Source: Nematostella vectensis (Eukaryota; Cnidaria; Anthozoa; Actiniaria; Edwardsiidae). Taken from it: DNA of 64,000 nucleotides. Below the pieces are notes generated by a model. The model was not told where the DNA came from. It did no database searches and saw only the letters and a list, made by a program, of their open reading frames with translations. Numbering within the stretch: the stretch's first letter is position 1; each line of letters starts with the position of its first letter. The stretch covers positions 15,433,575-15,497,574 of the forward strand of contig NC_064038.1 of the NCBI RefSeq assembly GCF_932526225.1, given 5' to 3'. A program made the translations under genes and the position numbers. Shown in pieces: positions 47,637-57,779 of this stretch.

Positions 47637-48420
47637 ATGGAAGGAATTTCGAACTCAAATACGCCTAGGATGGATTGGACAAGCAAAGACTTGCCAATGG
47701 CATGGACGTCGTTTAAACGTCACGCACAGTTTATGTTTGGTGGTCCTTTGCAGTCGAAGTCCGAGGAACAGAAATGCAACTACCTAATGATCTGGGTAGG
47801 TGAGAAGGGCCGTGATATATTTCAGACGTGGACTCTGGAAGAAGGAGACGAAAAAAAGCTAAAAACTTACTACGATAAGTACGAAGCGTATGTGAAGCCC
47901 AAGTCCAACAGAATCTTCTCCAGATATAAATTCCACACAAAGACGCAAGACGCAAGACGCAAATGAGCCGTTTGAACAATTCTTGACAGATCTCAAGCTT
48001 CTAGTCAAAGATTGCGGCTACACTGAACAAGATGAGCATGTGAGAGACAGAACTGTGATCGGATGCAAGTCTTCGAAGCTGAGAGAAAAACTCATCCAAG
48101 AGGGATCGGACTTGACACTAGAAAAAGCAATTGACATTGCCATCACAATGGAGCAATCTCAGATACAGCTCAAAACAATGAAAGAGGAAGACCCTAGTGT
48201 GTTCAAGATACAGTCAAGATCAAAGGAACAATCGAAAAAATACAAGGGGCAAAACAAGACACCAGCACCAATATGTGGAAAGTGTGGATACAAACATGGC
48301 AAAGATAAGTGCCCCGCTACAGGAAAACAATGTATTGAATGTTCCAAAATGAATCACTTTGCAAAAATGTACAAGTCCAAAGTCACTTCAGTGAAGTGTG
48401 TTGACGATGACACAACAGAC
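47637..48420 (+). pseudogene. Gypsy Gag with zinc knuckles, frameshifted
   Basis: ATG 47637 opens frame 47637-47966 (LPMAWTSFKRHAQFMFGGPL), a retroviral-type capsid region. A third tandem copy of a 7-base word (ACGCAAG) near 47945-47960 moves the frame. Reading then continues from 47983 as TDLKLLVKDCGYTEQDEHVR. Zinc knuckles near 48270-48370: CGKCGYKHGKDKC, and CIECSKMNHFAKMYK, where the last Cys is Tyr. The second knuckle is therefore damaged. Confidence 0.88.
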
Positions 48421-50435
48421 GAGAGTACAGAAGAAGAGGATGATGATGAATTGTTGTATATGGGCTGCATTGACATTAACTCTGTTAACTCCATAAACAG
48501 TGACTGGAAAGAAGAACTGGAAATAAATGGAAAGAAAGCAACATTTTTATTGGACACTGGAGCCAAATGCAATGTTATGTCTTATAATACCTACAAGTCA
48601 CTTGGAATGAAGGATGTAATCAAGAGTACACAATCACAGCTCAAGTGTTATTCTGGACATGTGATTCCCATACTTGGATGTGCTCAACTTACTTGCAAAC
48701 ACAAGGATAAGTCCCTGAAAATCAAGTGTTACATTGCAAAGAACAAGGTATTCTCAGTTATCAGTGGACAGGCATGCAATGACCTCAATCTTATTCATCG
48801 CATCAATCATGTCCATGCATCGAAGGAGCCGACAGCAACAGATGACCCATCCAATACAGAGTCACAAACAGATATTTTACAGGAGTACTCAGATCTATTT
48901 AATGGTCTTGGGTGTTTACCAGGAGAACACCACATCAACATAGATCCAAATGCTACACCTGTAATACACCCCCCTCGACGTGTGCCTATCACACTAAAGG
49001 AACAAGTCAAACAGGAACTGGACAGAATGGAAGCACTTGGAGTGATTGTCAAGCAAGAGGAAGCAACACCCTGGGACAGCAGTATGGTGACGGTAGTGAA
49101 ACCAAACAAAGTCAGGATTTGTTTAGACCCAAGGGACTTGAATAATGCCATACGCAGAGAGCATTATCCCATGAAAACAATCGAGGACATAATTTCTGAA
49201 ATACCAAACGCAAAGGTATTTTCAGTAATTGATGCGTCTTCGGGGTATTGGCAGATCAAGTTGGATGAGGAGAGCTCGAAACTATGCACGTTTAACAGCC
49301 CCTTCGGTCGGTATCGGTACCTGCGGTTACCCTTCGGTGTAAAGTCAGCGAGCGAAGTATTTCAGCGAAGCATATCACAAATGTTGGAAGGGATACAAGG
49401 AGCCATACCGATTGTTGATGACATCTTGATATGGGGATCTACGTGTGAAGAACATGATGAGCGACTACGCCTAACTCTAGACAGAGCTAGACAGTACAAC
49501 CTTAAGCTCAACAAAGGGAAATGTCAAGTCAGGCAAAAGCAAGTATCGTACGTGGGGCATGTCCTAAGAAAAGATGGACTCAAGCCTGACCCAGAGAAGG
49601 TACGAGCGGTTGAGGAAATGCAGCCTCCCACCAACCTGAAGGAACTGAGAACATTTCTGGGATTTATTCAATACCTAGGAAAGTTCCTACCCAACTTGGC
49701 AACCGTTAGTGCGCCACTGAGACTCCTCACGGAGAAAGATGTAGAATGGCACTGGGAGAAAGCACAAAAGGAAAGCTTTGACAAACTAAAACATCTAATC
49801 TAATTTCTACCACGCCTGTATTAGGATATTATGATCAACAGAAACCGGTTACAATGCAAGTGGACGCATGCTCTCAAGGACTAGGGGCAGTACTACTACA
49901 GGAAGGAAAGCCAATTGCTTATGCGTCAAGGGCTCTGACCCCTACTCAACAGAGATACGCGCAGATAGAAAAAGAACTCCTCGTTATTGTCTATGGTTGT
50001 CACAAATTCCATCAATACATATATGGATGTACCGTAACAGTTGAATTGGATCACAAACCACTGGAACGCATAACAACCAGGAATTTACACCAGGTACCAT
50101 TACGTTTACAACGAATGATAATGAGCTTATAACGATATGACTTGAATGTTCATTACAAACCTTGAAATCAGATGCAGTTGGCAGACACACTTAGTCGTTC
50201 CTACTTGAAAGAAACCGCAGAGACACTCATCGAAGAACTAGAAGTTAATGAAGTTCATCTAACAGCACATCTTCCCATGTCACGTGATAAATACGAGAAA
50301 TTCCAGCAAGCAACAGCTGATGATCCAGTTCTACAGGAACTTACTAATGTGGTTTTAGATTGGTGGCCTGAAAACAAAGTCAAATTACCACTTGATTTGC
50401 GGAGCTACTGGCAATCAGAGATGAAATCTCGTTAA
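48421..50435 (+). pseudogene. Gypsy Pol: protease, reverse transcriptase, RNase H
   Basis: Protease LLDTGAKCNVMS (48548 on); RT with KVRICLDPRDLNNAI, VFSVIDASSGYWQIKLDE, LPFGVKSASEVFQ and PIVDDILIWG (both Asp present), open to TAA 49801-49803. One extra base there shifts to the RNase H frame: VDACSQGLGAVLLQ, YAQIEKELLVIVYG, LDHKPLE. TAA at 50130-50132 and TGA at 50163-50165 are in-frame nonsense changes. The frame then runs LADTLSRSYLKE to 50435, where a lost base (TGGCAATCAG) shifts again. The active-site residues themselves are intact. Confidence 0.93.
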
Positions 50436-51613
50436 TTGATGGGCTGTTATTTAAAGCCCAGAAACTGATTGTACCACATGCATTACGAGATGACATGCTA
50501 CAGAGAATACACGAAGGCCATCTAGGGATTGTTAAATGTAAACAAAGAGCAAGAGACACTCTGTTCTGGCCTGGAATGGCGATGGAAATCGAGAACAAGG
50601 TCTCAAAGTGTTACACATGTAGTTTACATCAAAGAAAGCAAGCAAAGGAGCCGATGATTCCTCACGAACCACCTACAAGGCCATGGGCCAATATAGGGAC
50701 GGATCATTTTGAATTGCATAACATACACTACATATGCACTGTGGATTACTATTCTAAGTGGATTGAAGTAGAAGAACTTGATCATCTAGACAGCAGGAGC
50801 ACAGTTAAAGTTCTCAAAGACCAGTTTTCTAAGTACGGGATTCCTGATGAAGTCATCAGTGATAATAGACCCCAATATGCATGTAAGGAATTTGCAGATT
50901 TTGCGAAGGACTATGAATTTTTACATACCACTTCCAGCCCAACATATGCCCAGTCGAACGGGCAAATAGAGAGAACCATACAAACAGTCAAGAACATTCT
51001 AGAGAAATCAGATCACGAGGATCCATATAAGGGTCTATTGAATTACAGAAATACACCACTTGATGGAATCAACAAATCACCTGCACAGTTAATGATGGGG
51101 CGTAGACTGAAAACAAGTCTTCCAGCTACCGCTGACCTACTCAAACCACCTAGACAAGAAGAAATTACAGAGAAACTAAAAAAAATAAAGGAGAAGCAAA
51201 AGGATTATTATGATCAAAAGTGTTGCTCAGAACTCAAATTATTACAACAAGGAGACCAAGTCAGAGTTCAACTTGGAAATGAATGGAAACCAGCTGTTGT
51301 AGTGAAGAAACACACAACACCTCGATCTTATATTATACAGACGGAGCTAGGTAGAAAATACAGGAGAAATAGGAGAGACTTAATTCTCACAAAAGCACCA
51401 ATGAGTGACTCCAATGCTGAAACTGCAAGAATTCCCAATGAATTTTACCAGGCCAAAGTACTGGCACAGAGACCGGAGACACTTCAGAGACACTCCGAAG
51501 CAACCAAGGAATCAAGTCCAGTAAACAAAGAGCAACCTCATGAATGCAGATACACCAAATACAAAGACAAGACAAGACAGCCCTGTGGACCTGACTCCCC
51601 AAGAACCAGCTAA
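50436..51613 (+). CDS. Gypsy integrase
   Basis: An uninterrupted frame, with its track from 50495 (earlier codons continue from about 50436). HHCC zinc domain (HEGHLGIVKCKQRARDTLFW ... CYTCSLH); core with VDYYSKWIEVEEL (Asp), VISDNRPQY (Asp, with Arg where Gly is usual) and SNGQIERTIQTVKN (Glu); then a C-terminal GPY/F-like region (PAVVVKKHTTPRSYIIQTEL) and a basic tail. Catalytic residues look complete. It is separated from RNase H by a frameshift, so it could not be made as part of the normal polyprotein. Confidence 0.92.
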
Positions 51614-51859
51614 CTCAGAATTATTTACAACCAGGTCTGGGAGAACTGTCAAGTTGCCTAAGTATCTAAAGGACTATGTTCATGGGTAATTCTCACCAGT
51701 GACTGATGCCACTGCGGCATATCCACCCATATTTCCGTTATTGTTCATGTTAACATTGTTCACTGCATGTCAAGATATTTAGCACACAGACAGTTGTTTA
51801 GTTTTAGTTTTATTCCACTTCATACCAAATCAATGTAATAGTTTATGAACAAAGGGAGA

Positions 51860-51954
51860 TGTAATGTATGTTACCATCACCAATGTATTGCGATGCATCT
51901 TGGGAATAAATCAGTTTTTGAATTCCAACATGGCGACACGCACACAACATTACA
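51860..51954 (+). repeat. 3' LTR (95 bp)
   Basis: Ends ATTACA, followed by the target duplication GTGTG. A purine-rich AACAAAGGGAGA lies just before it. Confidence 0.95.
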
Positions 51955-51959
51955 GTGTG

Positions 51960-53060
51960 TGCCGGAAGGCTGTTCCAATCTGGAATAGTGTTGGGGAAAA
52001 ATGAAAACTTGTAAACATCTGTACTCTAAAAAAATATGTATAAATCGAACATGCTAAGTGTCATTGATACAGTAGCTAGACTACTACGTATTTCTGTCGT
52101 TAATTCTTACTTACCGTGAGGAATATACGCCTGAATTTATAGAACTTGAAAGTAAGTATTTACGAAGTTGACATCTTCATGGCGATTGTCAGTTGAATAA
52201 AAGCCATTCAAGTGCCAAAATTATAAACCAATCGGAATTCAAGTAGATGGCATTTTAGCCAATCAAAACAAGGATAGATGACATTGATATGTCATCTTAA
52301 CGTCATACTAAAGCTGGTACGGTGTTTTTGTCTGAGCGATTGGTTTTGGAAAAAAAGCGAACAAACGAGCATTATAAAAGCACAACAATAAATAAAAAAA
52401 ATGTCATATTCAAAATGCAAATCATCGTCGAAAACTCACCTTTGCAGTGTTTTTTTTTTGGTCGCTTTATGTTTGTCGCCTAGTGGTTGTGTTCGCTTTT
52501 TGTTGTAAGCCGTGATCTTTCTGCTAGGAACTCGTCAACACAAGTGAATGATTTTTATAGCTGAAAACAGACATCAATCCAAGGCCTTTTCCTCTCAGGA
52601 TCTCCTTACATAGATAAAGACGTGAATGAATATAGAATGGTAGTGTAGAGCCTCTCCTCTTAGTCTTCTTTTCAGCTGCTGCTGCTGCCACAGGCGGGAA
52701 TTTCCATCGGCTCGTACTTCAGACAAATGTTTCCTCAAAAACTTCAGCCCATTCGAATCCGCTTATTTTCTCATTAAATACTATTTTCAAGCTGCCTTTC
52801 TTCTGTGAACATACGGACTTTGCAGCACAAAGCGAGGCGGTAAAAAACACACAACACCGTAAGATCGAGTGGGGCCTGGGAGTTGCACGATTGACCGGAT
52901 GGATTGTGACACACAGGGTACCCGCGCGATGACCACCAAAACCAAGTCGCATAGCTATACCATATTTCTATACCTATGGAGCTCCGCGCGCGGTCTGCGG
53001 CCGCGCTGGCTCCGCTATAATTAAGAGAATCACATTATTAGAAGATTGCAAAAAGAACAC
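51960..53060. other. No gene seen; GC-rich inverted-repeat arm at 52955-53027
   Basis: Non-coding by eye. The stretch TATTTCTATACCTATGG ... CGGCCGCGCTGGCTCCG at 52955-53027 is matched in reverse complement at about 60908-60965, on the far side of the Helitron-like genes. Confidence 0.55.
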
Positions 53061-53064
53061 AAAA

Positions 53065-53345
53065 CACTTTTATAGTAGAGTAATCGATTGCTCGATAAAT
53101 GATAAAGTTTAGTTACAAATATATCGCATGTATGCTTGATTGTATCACATTGATTGTATCACACTTTTATAGTAGAGTAATCGATTGCTCGATAAATGAT
53201 AAAGTTTAGTTACAAATATATCGCATGTATGCTTGATTGTATCACATTGATTGTATCACACTTTTATAGTAGAGTAATCGATTGCTCGATAAATGATAAA
53301 GTTTAGTTACAAATATATCGCATGTATGCTTGATTGTATCACATT
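53065..53345. repeat. 97-bp tandem repeat, three copies
   Basis: Copies start at 53065, 53162 and 53259 with CACTTTTATAGTAGAG and contain TAATCGATTGCTCGATAAAT. They appear identical by eye. The last lacks the final linker. Confidence 0.95.
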
Positions 53346-53554
53346 ATAAAGCTAATAATAACTCTTACATTTGGCTTCAATTCATCTTCTGTGAATTAAA
53401 TCCTTAAATTAGGAGTAATTGAGCACAGAGAAGACGCGCAACCGGCTGATAAAGGCTTCTATAATCTCGACCGTTATTGCTTGAATGGCTTAGCGCTATA
53501 GGCCCAGGCCCCTCTCGGACACTAAAGCAAGGAAAACCCGGAATATTTTGGTTG

Positions 53555-54215
53555 CACGATGACCCGCTAGTCCAGACCTGGGATTCTCTTTGCGCTCGAC
53601 ATTCTGGCTCGCGTGAAAGAGGGTTCAGTATTATTGCATGCGCGAACATGTACCAACCAGCGATCTTCAAGGCAAAAGTTGAAATAAGAGCGCGCCCAAT
53701 AACGTACGTGCCTAAGGAGGGTCGATTCCCGCTAGACCTTGTCGAGTGCAGAGCTCCGAAAATCGATCATCGCTAAGTTAAAAAGAATGTTTTGTGCATG
53801 TGAAGGAATATCAGCGAACTGCTTGGGATTTGTTTTCTATTAAAACGCGATAAAATGTGATTGAAAATCAAATTCCAAAAAAGCGCGCGCTTATTTGAAA
53901 TGACGTTATTGCCTAAAGCGCGCGCGTGAAAATAACGAAAACGGAAAAGCTCTTTGATTGATATATTTTCCAGACTCTAATTATCATCTGTCCTGTTCTC
54001 AGAAAAGAACACGACCAAAATCAGCTTATTATTTCTGAAATAAACCCTCGCTCGTCCCTTTCGCAGCCATCTTGAACTAAGCAACCAGGCCACACCGCAT
54101 ATATGCGGTGTATTTTCGCGCATGCGCATGCAATAAATACTGGACCCTCTTTCACGCGAGCCAGAATGTCGAGCGCAAAAAGAGTCCCAGGTTTGGAATA
54201 GATGACCCGCCAGCT
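53555..54215. repeat. Inverted repeat pair of about 90 bp
   Basis: The left arm (about 53570-53660) contains TGCGCTCGACATTCTGGCTC and the right arm (about 54110-54205) has its reverse complement GAGCCAGAATGTCGAGCGCA, with flanking similarity (TTGCATGCGC / GCGCATGCAA). The intervening 450 bases have no gene. Possible MITE-like element or two oppositely oriented SINE-like copies. Confidence 0.8.
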
Positions 54216-54477
54216 TCTTTCGGCAAAGCGGACTTGCTTTTTCGAACCTCAAGAATATATTTCTTTATCAGAAGCAATTTATATATTTTGTTCAATAATC
54301 CTTAGTTCCATGTAAGATGTTTGTATGTGGAATTTGTTTGAGTTTTGATAAAAAAAAGTTTCAACCCTGAGTAGAGAATGGAAGTAATCTAGAAATATTT
54401 AAAACGGCATTATTATTAACTACTAAAAGTTTTTCTAAAGATTTACTACTTTTTTTTTCTACTTTTTGGTGAATCTT

Positions 54478-54715
54478 GAGATATTTTTCACCATAAAAAT
54501 ATTTCACATCCATGTGAAATAAATTTTAGTTTCACAAGAAAAAAAAATCACATCAATTTCTCATCATAATCATTTTCACATAATATTTTCTACCTGAAAT
54601 ATTTCACATGAATTTCACATGATCTACTTTTTCACATGGTGTATTTCACATGGTATATTTCACATGTTTTGTGTTTCACATCAGTTTCACACGTTTTTTC
54701 ACATGGTTCCTCCAA
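54478..54715. repeat. Cluster of TTTCACAT words
   Basis: About 14 copies of TTTCACAT or close variants, the reverse complement of the word clustered at 44226-44540. Confidence 0.75.
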
Positions 54716-54724
54716 AGTAATGCA

Positions 54725-54915
54725 ACCGAATTTTGCCGAAATTCGCCGTACGTTCGGCGATAACATCTGAAAACACCCGTAATTCGCCGAAAGTTTGGCA
54801 GCGCCGAAATTATTTTGTTTGGCACGCTCCCGAAATGTCGGCAAATTTTCACCTAAGCAAGAATTTTAGGCAAATGTGGTTCTAGTTGAACTTCGCCGAA
54901 ATTTCGCAGTTCTAA
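54725..54915. repeat. Short degenerate repeats of CGCCGAAATT type
   Basis: TTCGCCGAAA/GCCGAAATT-like words occur six or more times with both orientations mixed. Non-coding. Confidence 0.55.
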
Positions 54916-55799
54916 ATTTCGGATATACTTATATGTACAGCAAAAATTCCTGAGAATGTACGGACACTAATCTGCTAAGGTTGGCTAAACGATTTCGCAG
55001 AACTTTTAATTTTATTTTTTTAGAGACAAAGTCACACAGCTTCTTACTCTCGTACCGTCGTCTCTAAAACTCGTGCGTACGAAAACTGATTGCCCCTCCC
55101 CAAGACACCACTACGCAAAATATCGGCCAACTGCTAGTAAGTTATCTTAAAGGAACTTCAAATCAAATAAACATCCTGTAATTTTTTTCGGAAATGTAAT
55201 GTCTTGCTCAAGATTGCGATTGGATTTATCTGAATACTCCATGTTTTGAATGACGCGACATGACGCGTTCCCGGGAATTTTCGTATAATAATAACAACGC
55301 ATATTGAGTATGACCGAGCTGCGTAAGAGAATTATCAGGCAAAGGATTGTTATCGAGAAGTTTTAGAACGGCAAGTTGAATCTAGAGATGTGTGACATTT
55401 CCATTGTCTTGGATGACGCTACGTCGACCGCTTTCCGCGGGCCACAAAACTTATTATAACTAGAAGTTTCTAATAAAAAGTGCTCGCAAAATAGTGTTCG
55501 AGTAAAGATTTTGAATATTGAAAATGCTTTCTTCGCATCTTGCCAGATTTTCAGGTTTTTTGAGACAGTGAGCTAAGGGAAATCTTTTAGGGCTCGTTTA
55601 CAGGAGACGGCTAGCCCAGTTTGACCGGGGTGAATCTCAGCCCGCCTCAAGTGAACGAACATTTAAATTTATTGTGAATAGTAAAATAACTTCCACAGAT
55701 TGTCTGAGTGGCAGAAAGATAACTATACTTTGAAATATTTCAGTAATCTGAAACACATTTAAAAGCAAGATGTTGAAACTTCAGAGAACGTTGTCATAT
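54916..55799. other. No gene seen
   Basis: Unremarkable non-coding sequence. Confidence 0.5.
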
Positions 55800-56035
55800 C
55801 AGGGCGGTAGCAAGGGGTGAGGCACTGGGGGCACGTGCCCCCCCCCCCCCCCCCACCCAATATTTTCAAACATTATAAGGAAATGAAAAAAGGGGCGTGG
55901 CTGTGCCCCACAATATTATCTTCATGTTTCTGTAATAAATTTGGCCGTGTCACACAAAAAGGGCGTGGACGACATGGTGGCAAAAATGTGGCAAAAATGT
56001 TCTCAAAATAATTTTTGATGATTATATTTTCCTGT
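55800..56035. other. Possible hAT-like transposon end with C17 tract
   Basis: GGGCGGTAGCAAGGGG ... GGGGGCACGTGCCCCC followed by a long C-run and then GGGGCGTGGCTGTGCCCC. This pattern of GGGCACGTGCCCCCCC near an end is common in hAT-type elements. Terminal repeats and a target duplication were not found. Confidence 0.3.
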
Positions 56036-56186
56036 TATAGAGGTGGTGGGAGCAGAAGAATGGAGAAACCAGGCTAAAAAAGTTCCAAGGTAAACCTATA
56101 AAACTTTTGTCGTGCGGGTCCTTTTTGTGTGATGTGGCGCAATTGCTCTTGTATTGTTTCTTTAGTCCAGTTTTATTAAACTGCTA

Positions 56187-56700
56187 TTGGCTTTAAATTC
56201 ATGTGATATCCAACAGTTGATAATGAAACAACAACTTTATTTTCTTTTTATCTTCCAAATTCAACACATACAAAATAGTAACAATAAACAGAACGTGTGT
56301 TTGGTACTCAATGAGACATCAAACTACTTCTGGTCATATGTTATGTTCAACAATGAGCAGCCCAGTAATAAGGCTAGCACCACCACACCATCTTCCTTAT
56401 TTGGGGCTTGCCAAGAATCTATTCAAAGATCTGCTTAATGATACAAGTTCAACACGTTAAAGAATTAACAATACACAGTAACGTGCACTTGGTACTCAAT
56501 GAGAAATCAAGCTACTTGAGAACGTATTTGTGTCTTTTAGGGCTTGTTGTTGGGGGAGGCACGTGAGATAATCCGTGTCTTCTGGTCATATGTTATGTTC
56601 AACAATGGGCAGTCAAGTGAGGCCACCACCACTTTATCTTCGTTGTTTGACATGGGACAAAGTCAGTGTTAGCTTGGCTTTGTCGCCTTCACGGATAACA
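56187..56700. repeat. Duplicated segment of about 200 bp
   Basis: TTCTGGTCATATGTTATGTT with CAACAATG and TGGTACTCAATGAGA occur twice (56300-56400 and 56480-56640). They lie within or next to the RPA-like relic and may be a partial duplication of its C-terminal end. Confidence 0.55.
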
Positions 56701-57370
56701 ACCTTAACAAGACACTGTGTGGAGAAACTCTCTTTCTTTTGGATTAGCTTGCAGTTGCTGCATTAAATGACTGGTTTGTCAGTTTCAGTGATCTTTTTGT
56801 GACACACTTGGCAACACACATACATATCGAAGGACGATATTCCTAGGATTTTTTTTTTTAATTACCTTTTCTGTGAAGAAAACCGGAAGCTCTGCAGTAA
56901 TTTGGACTGTTATATCAAAGGGATTGCACTCAGTGATCTTGCAACAGTGCACGGAAGTGGCTAGAGCCAAACTACTTGAATTATACTCATCCACAACCCT
57001 CAAATTCTTGAAGGTGTTAGTTTTTCCTTCGTTAATTTCGTGGGCATGGTCTCCCTAAAGCTGTTAGCTTTATTGCACTTGTTGGATCTTCTAGGTAACA
57101 TTCAACTTTATCTTTCTCTCCTAGACGGATATCCATCGTTTTAATGGTTGATAGCTGAGAAACTGTTGCCGTTATGTCGATAAGCTGATTTAAATGCGTG
57201 CGCTCCTGTTAACGAGGTAATGTTATTGGTAGGAGGTATTGGTACAGATTCGAAATCAATGGTGGTGTCAATTAACTCTGCCTCACGAGAAGGATAGTTT
57301 TTGTGCTATTTGTTTCGTCCAGCCTGAACCGCTTTAACTTTACTGGGCTAACAGCTTTGCTCTTGCTTTC
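56540..57370 (-). pseudogene. RPA-like single-strand-binding protein relic
   Basis: Minus-strand pieces: LALATSVHCCKITECNPFDI (about 56970), then in another frame MYVCCQVCHKKITETDKPVI, a stop, and CSNCKLIQKKESFSTQC, a Cys4 zinc ribbon of the RPA70 C-terminal type. OB-fold-like sequence follows (VIREGDKAKLTLTL). It lies directly downstream of the Helitron-type helicase on the same strand. Helitrons of several animals carry RPA-like genes, so I infer it belongs to the same element. Several stops; not functional. Confidence 0.6.
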
Positions 57371-57779
57371 AAATTCATCTCGGCGCTTGGGTGCAAAACA
57401 AACGGCCCTCAGAAGCTCTGATTAGGTTTGCAGTTGGAGGTCAAAATATGAGGTCTTAGTGCTGTTCTTTATCGGTGAAACATTGTGGATATATCCACAC
57501 ACTTCTGTGTCATCGTTGTCCATGTCAAACCTGAGTTAAAAGAAAGACATAATATGACTTGGTGAGCAAAGAATTTGGTTAATAACAATGAGAGGGAATT
57601 AGGAGGAAACTTAAGTAAAAAAAACTCACCCCTGAGTAAGTTACCCCAGATAACAGTGTGTTTGGAGTACAACTATTTTTTCATGCAAACGCAAAGATAG
57701 CTAATTGCATGCCTCCTAGTAAATCACAGTTATGATCCAATAGTACTAGCTATTTTTTTTTAGCTACTTGATTATAACA

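Larger units (their letters stand above)
47436..51954 (+). mobile_element. Full-length Gypsy LTR retrotransposon, 4.5 kb, young insertion
   Basis: 95-bp LTRs at 47436-47530 and 51860-51954 are identical by eye, start TGTAATG and end ATTACA. The target duplication GTGTG is at 47431-47435 and 51955-51959. A primer-binding-like TGGTGTCAGA follows the 5' LTR at 47531. A purine tract (AACAAAGGGAGA) precedes the 3' LTR. gag, protease, RT, RNase H and integrase are in Gypsy order. LTR identity implies recent insertion, although gag-pol is not open. Confidence 0.96.

Noticed and set aside
55800-55860. Definite hAT element
   Set aside because: Only one suggestive end with a C-run is seen; no matching inverted end, 8-bp duplication or transposase was found.
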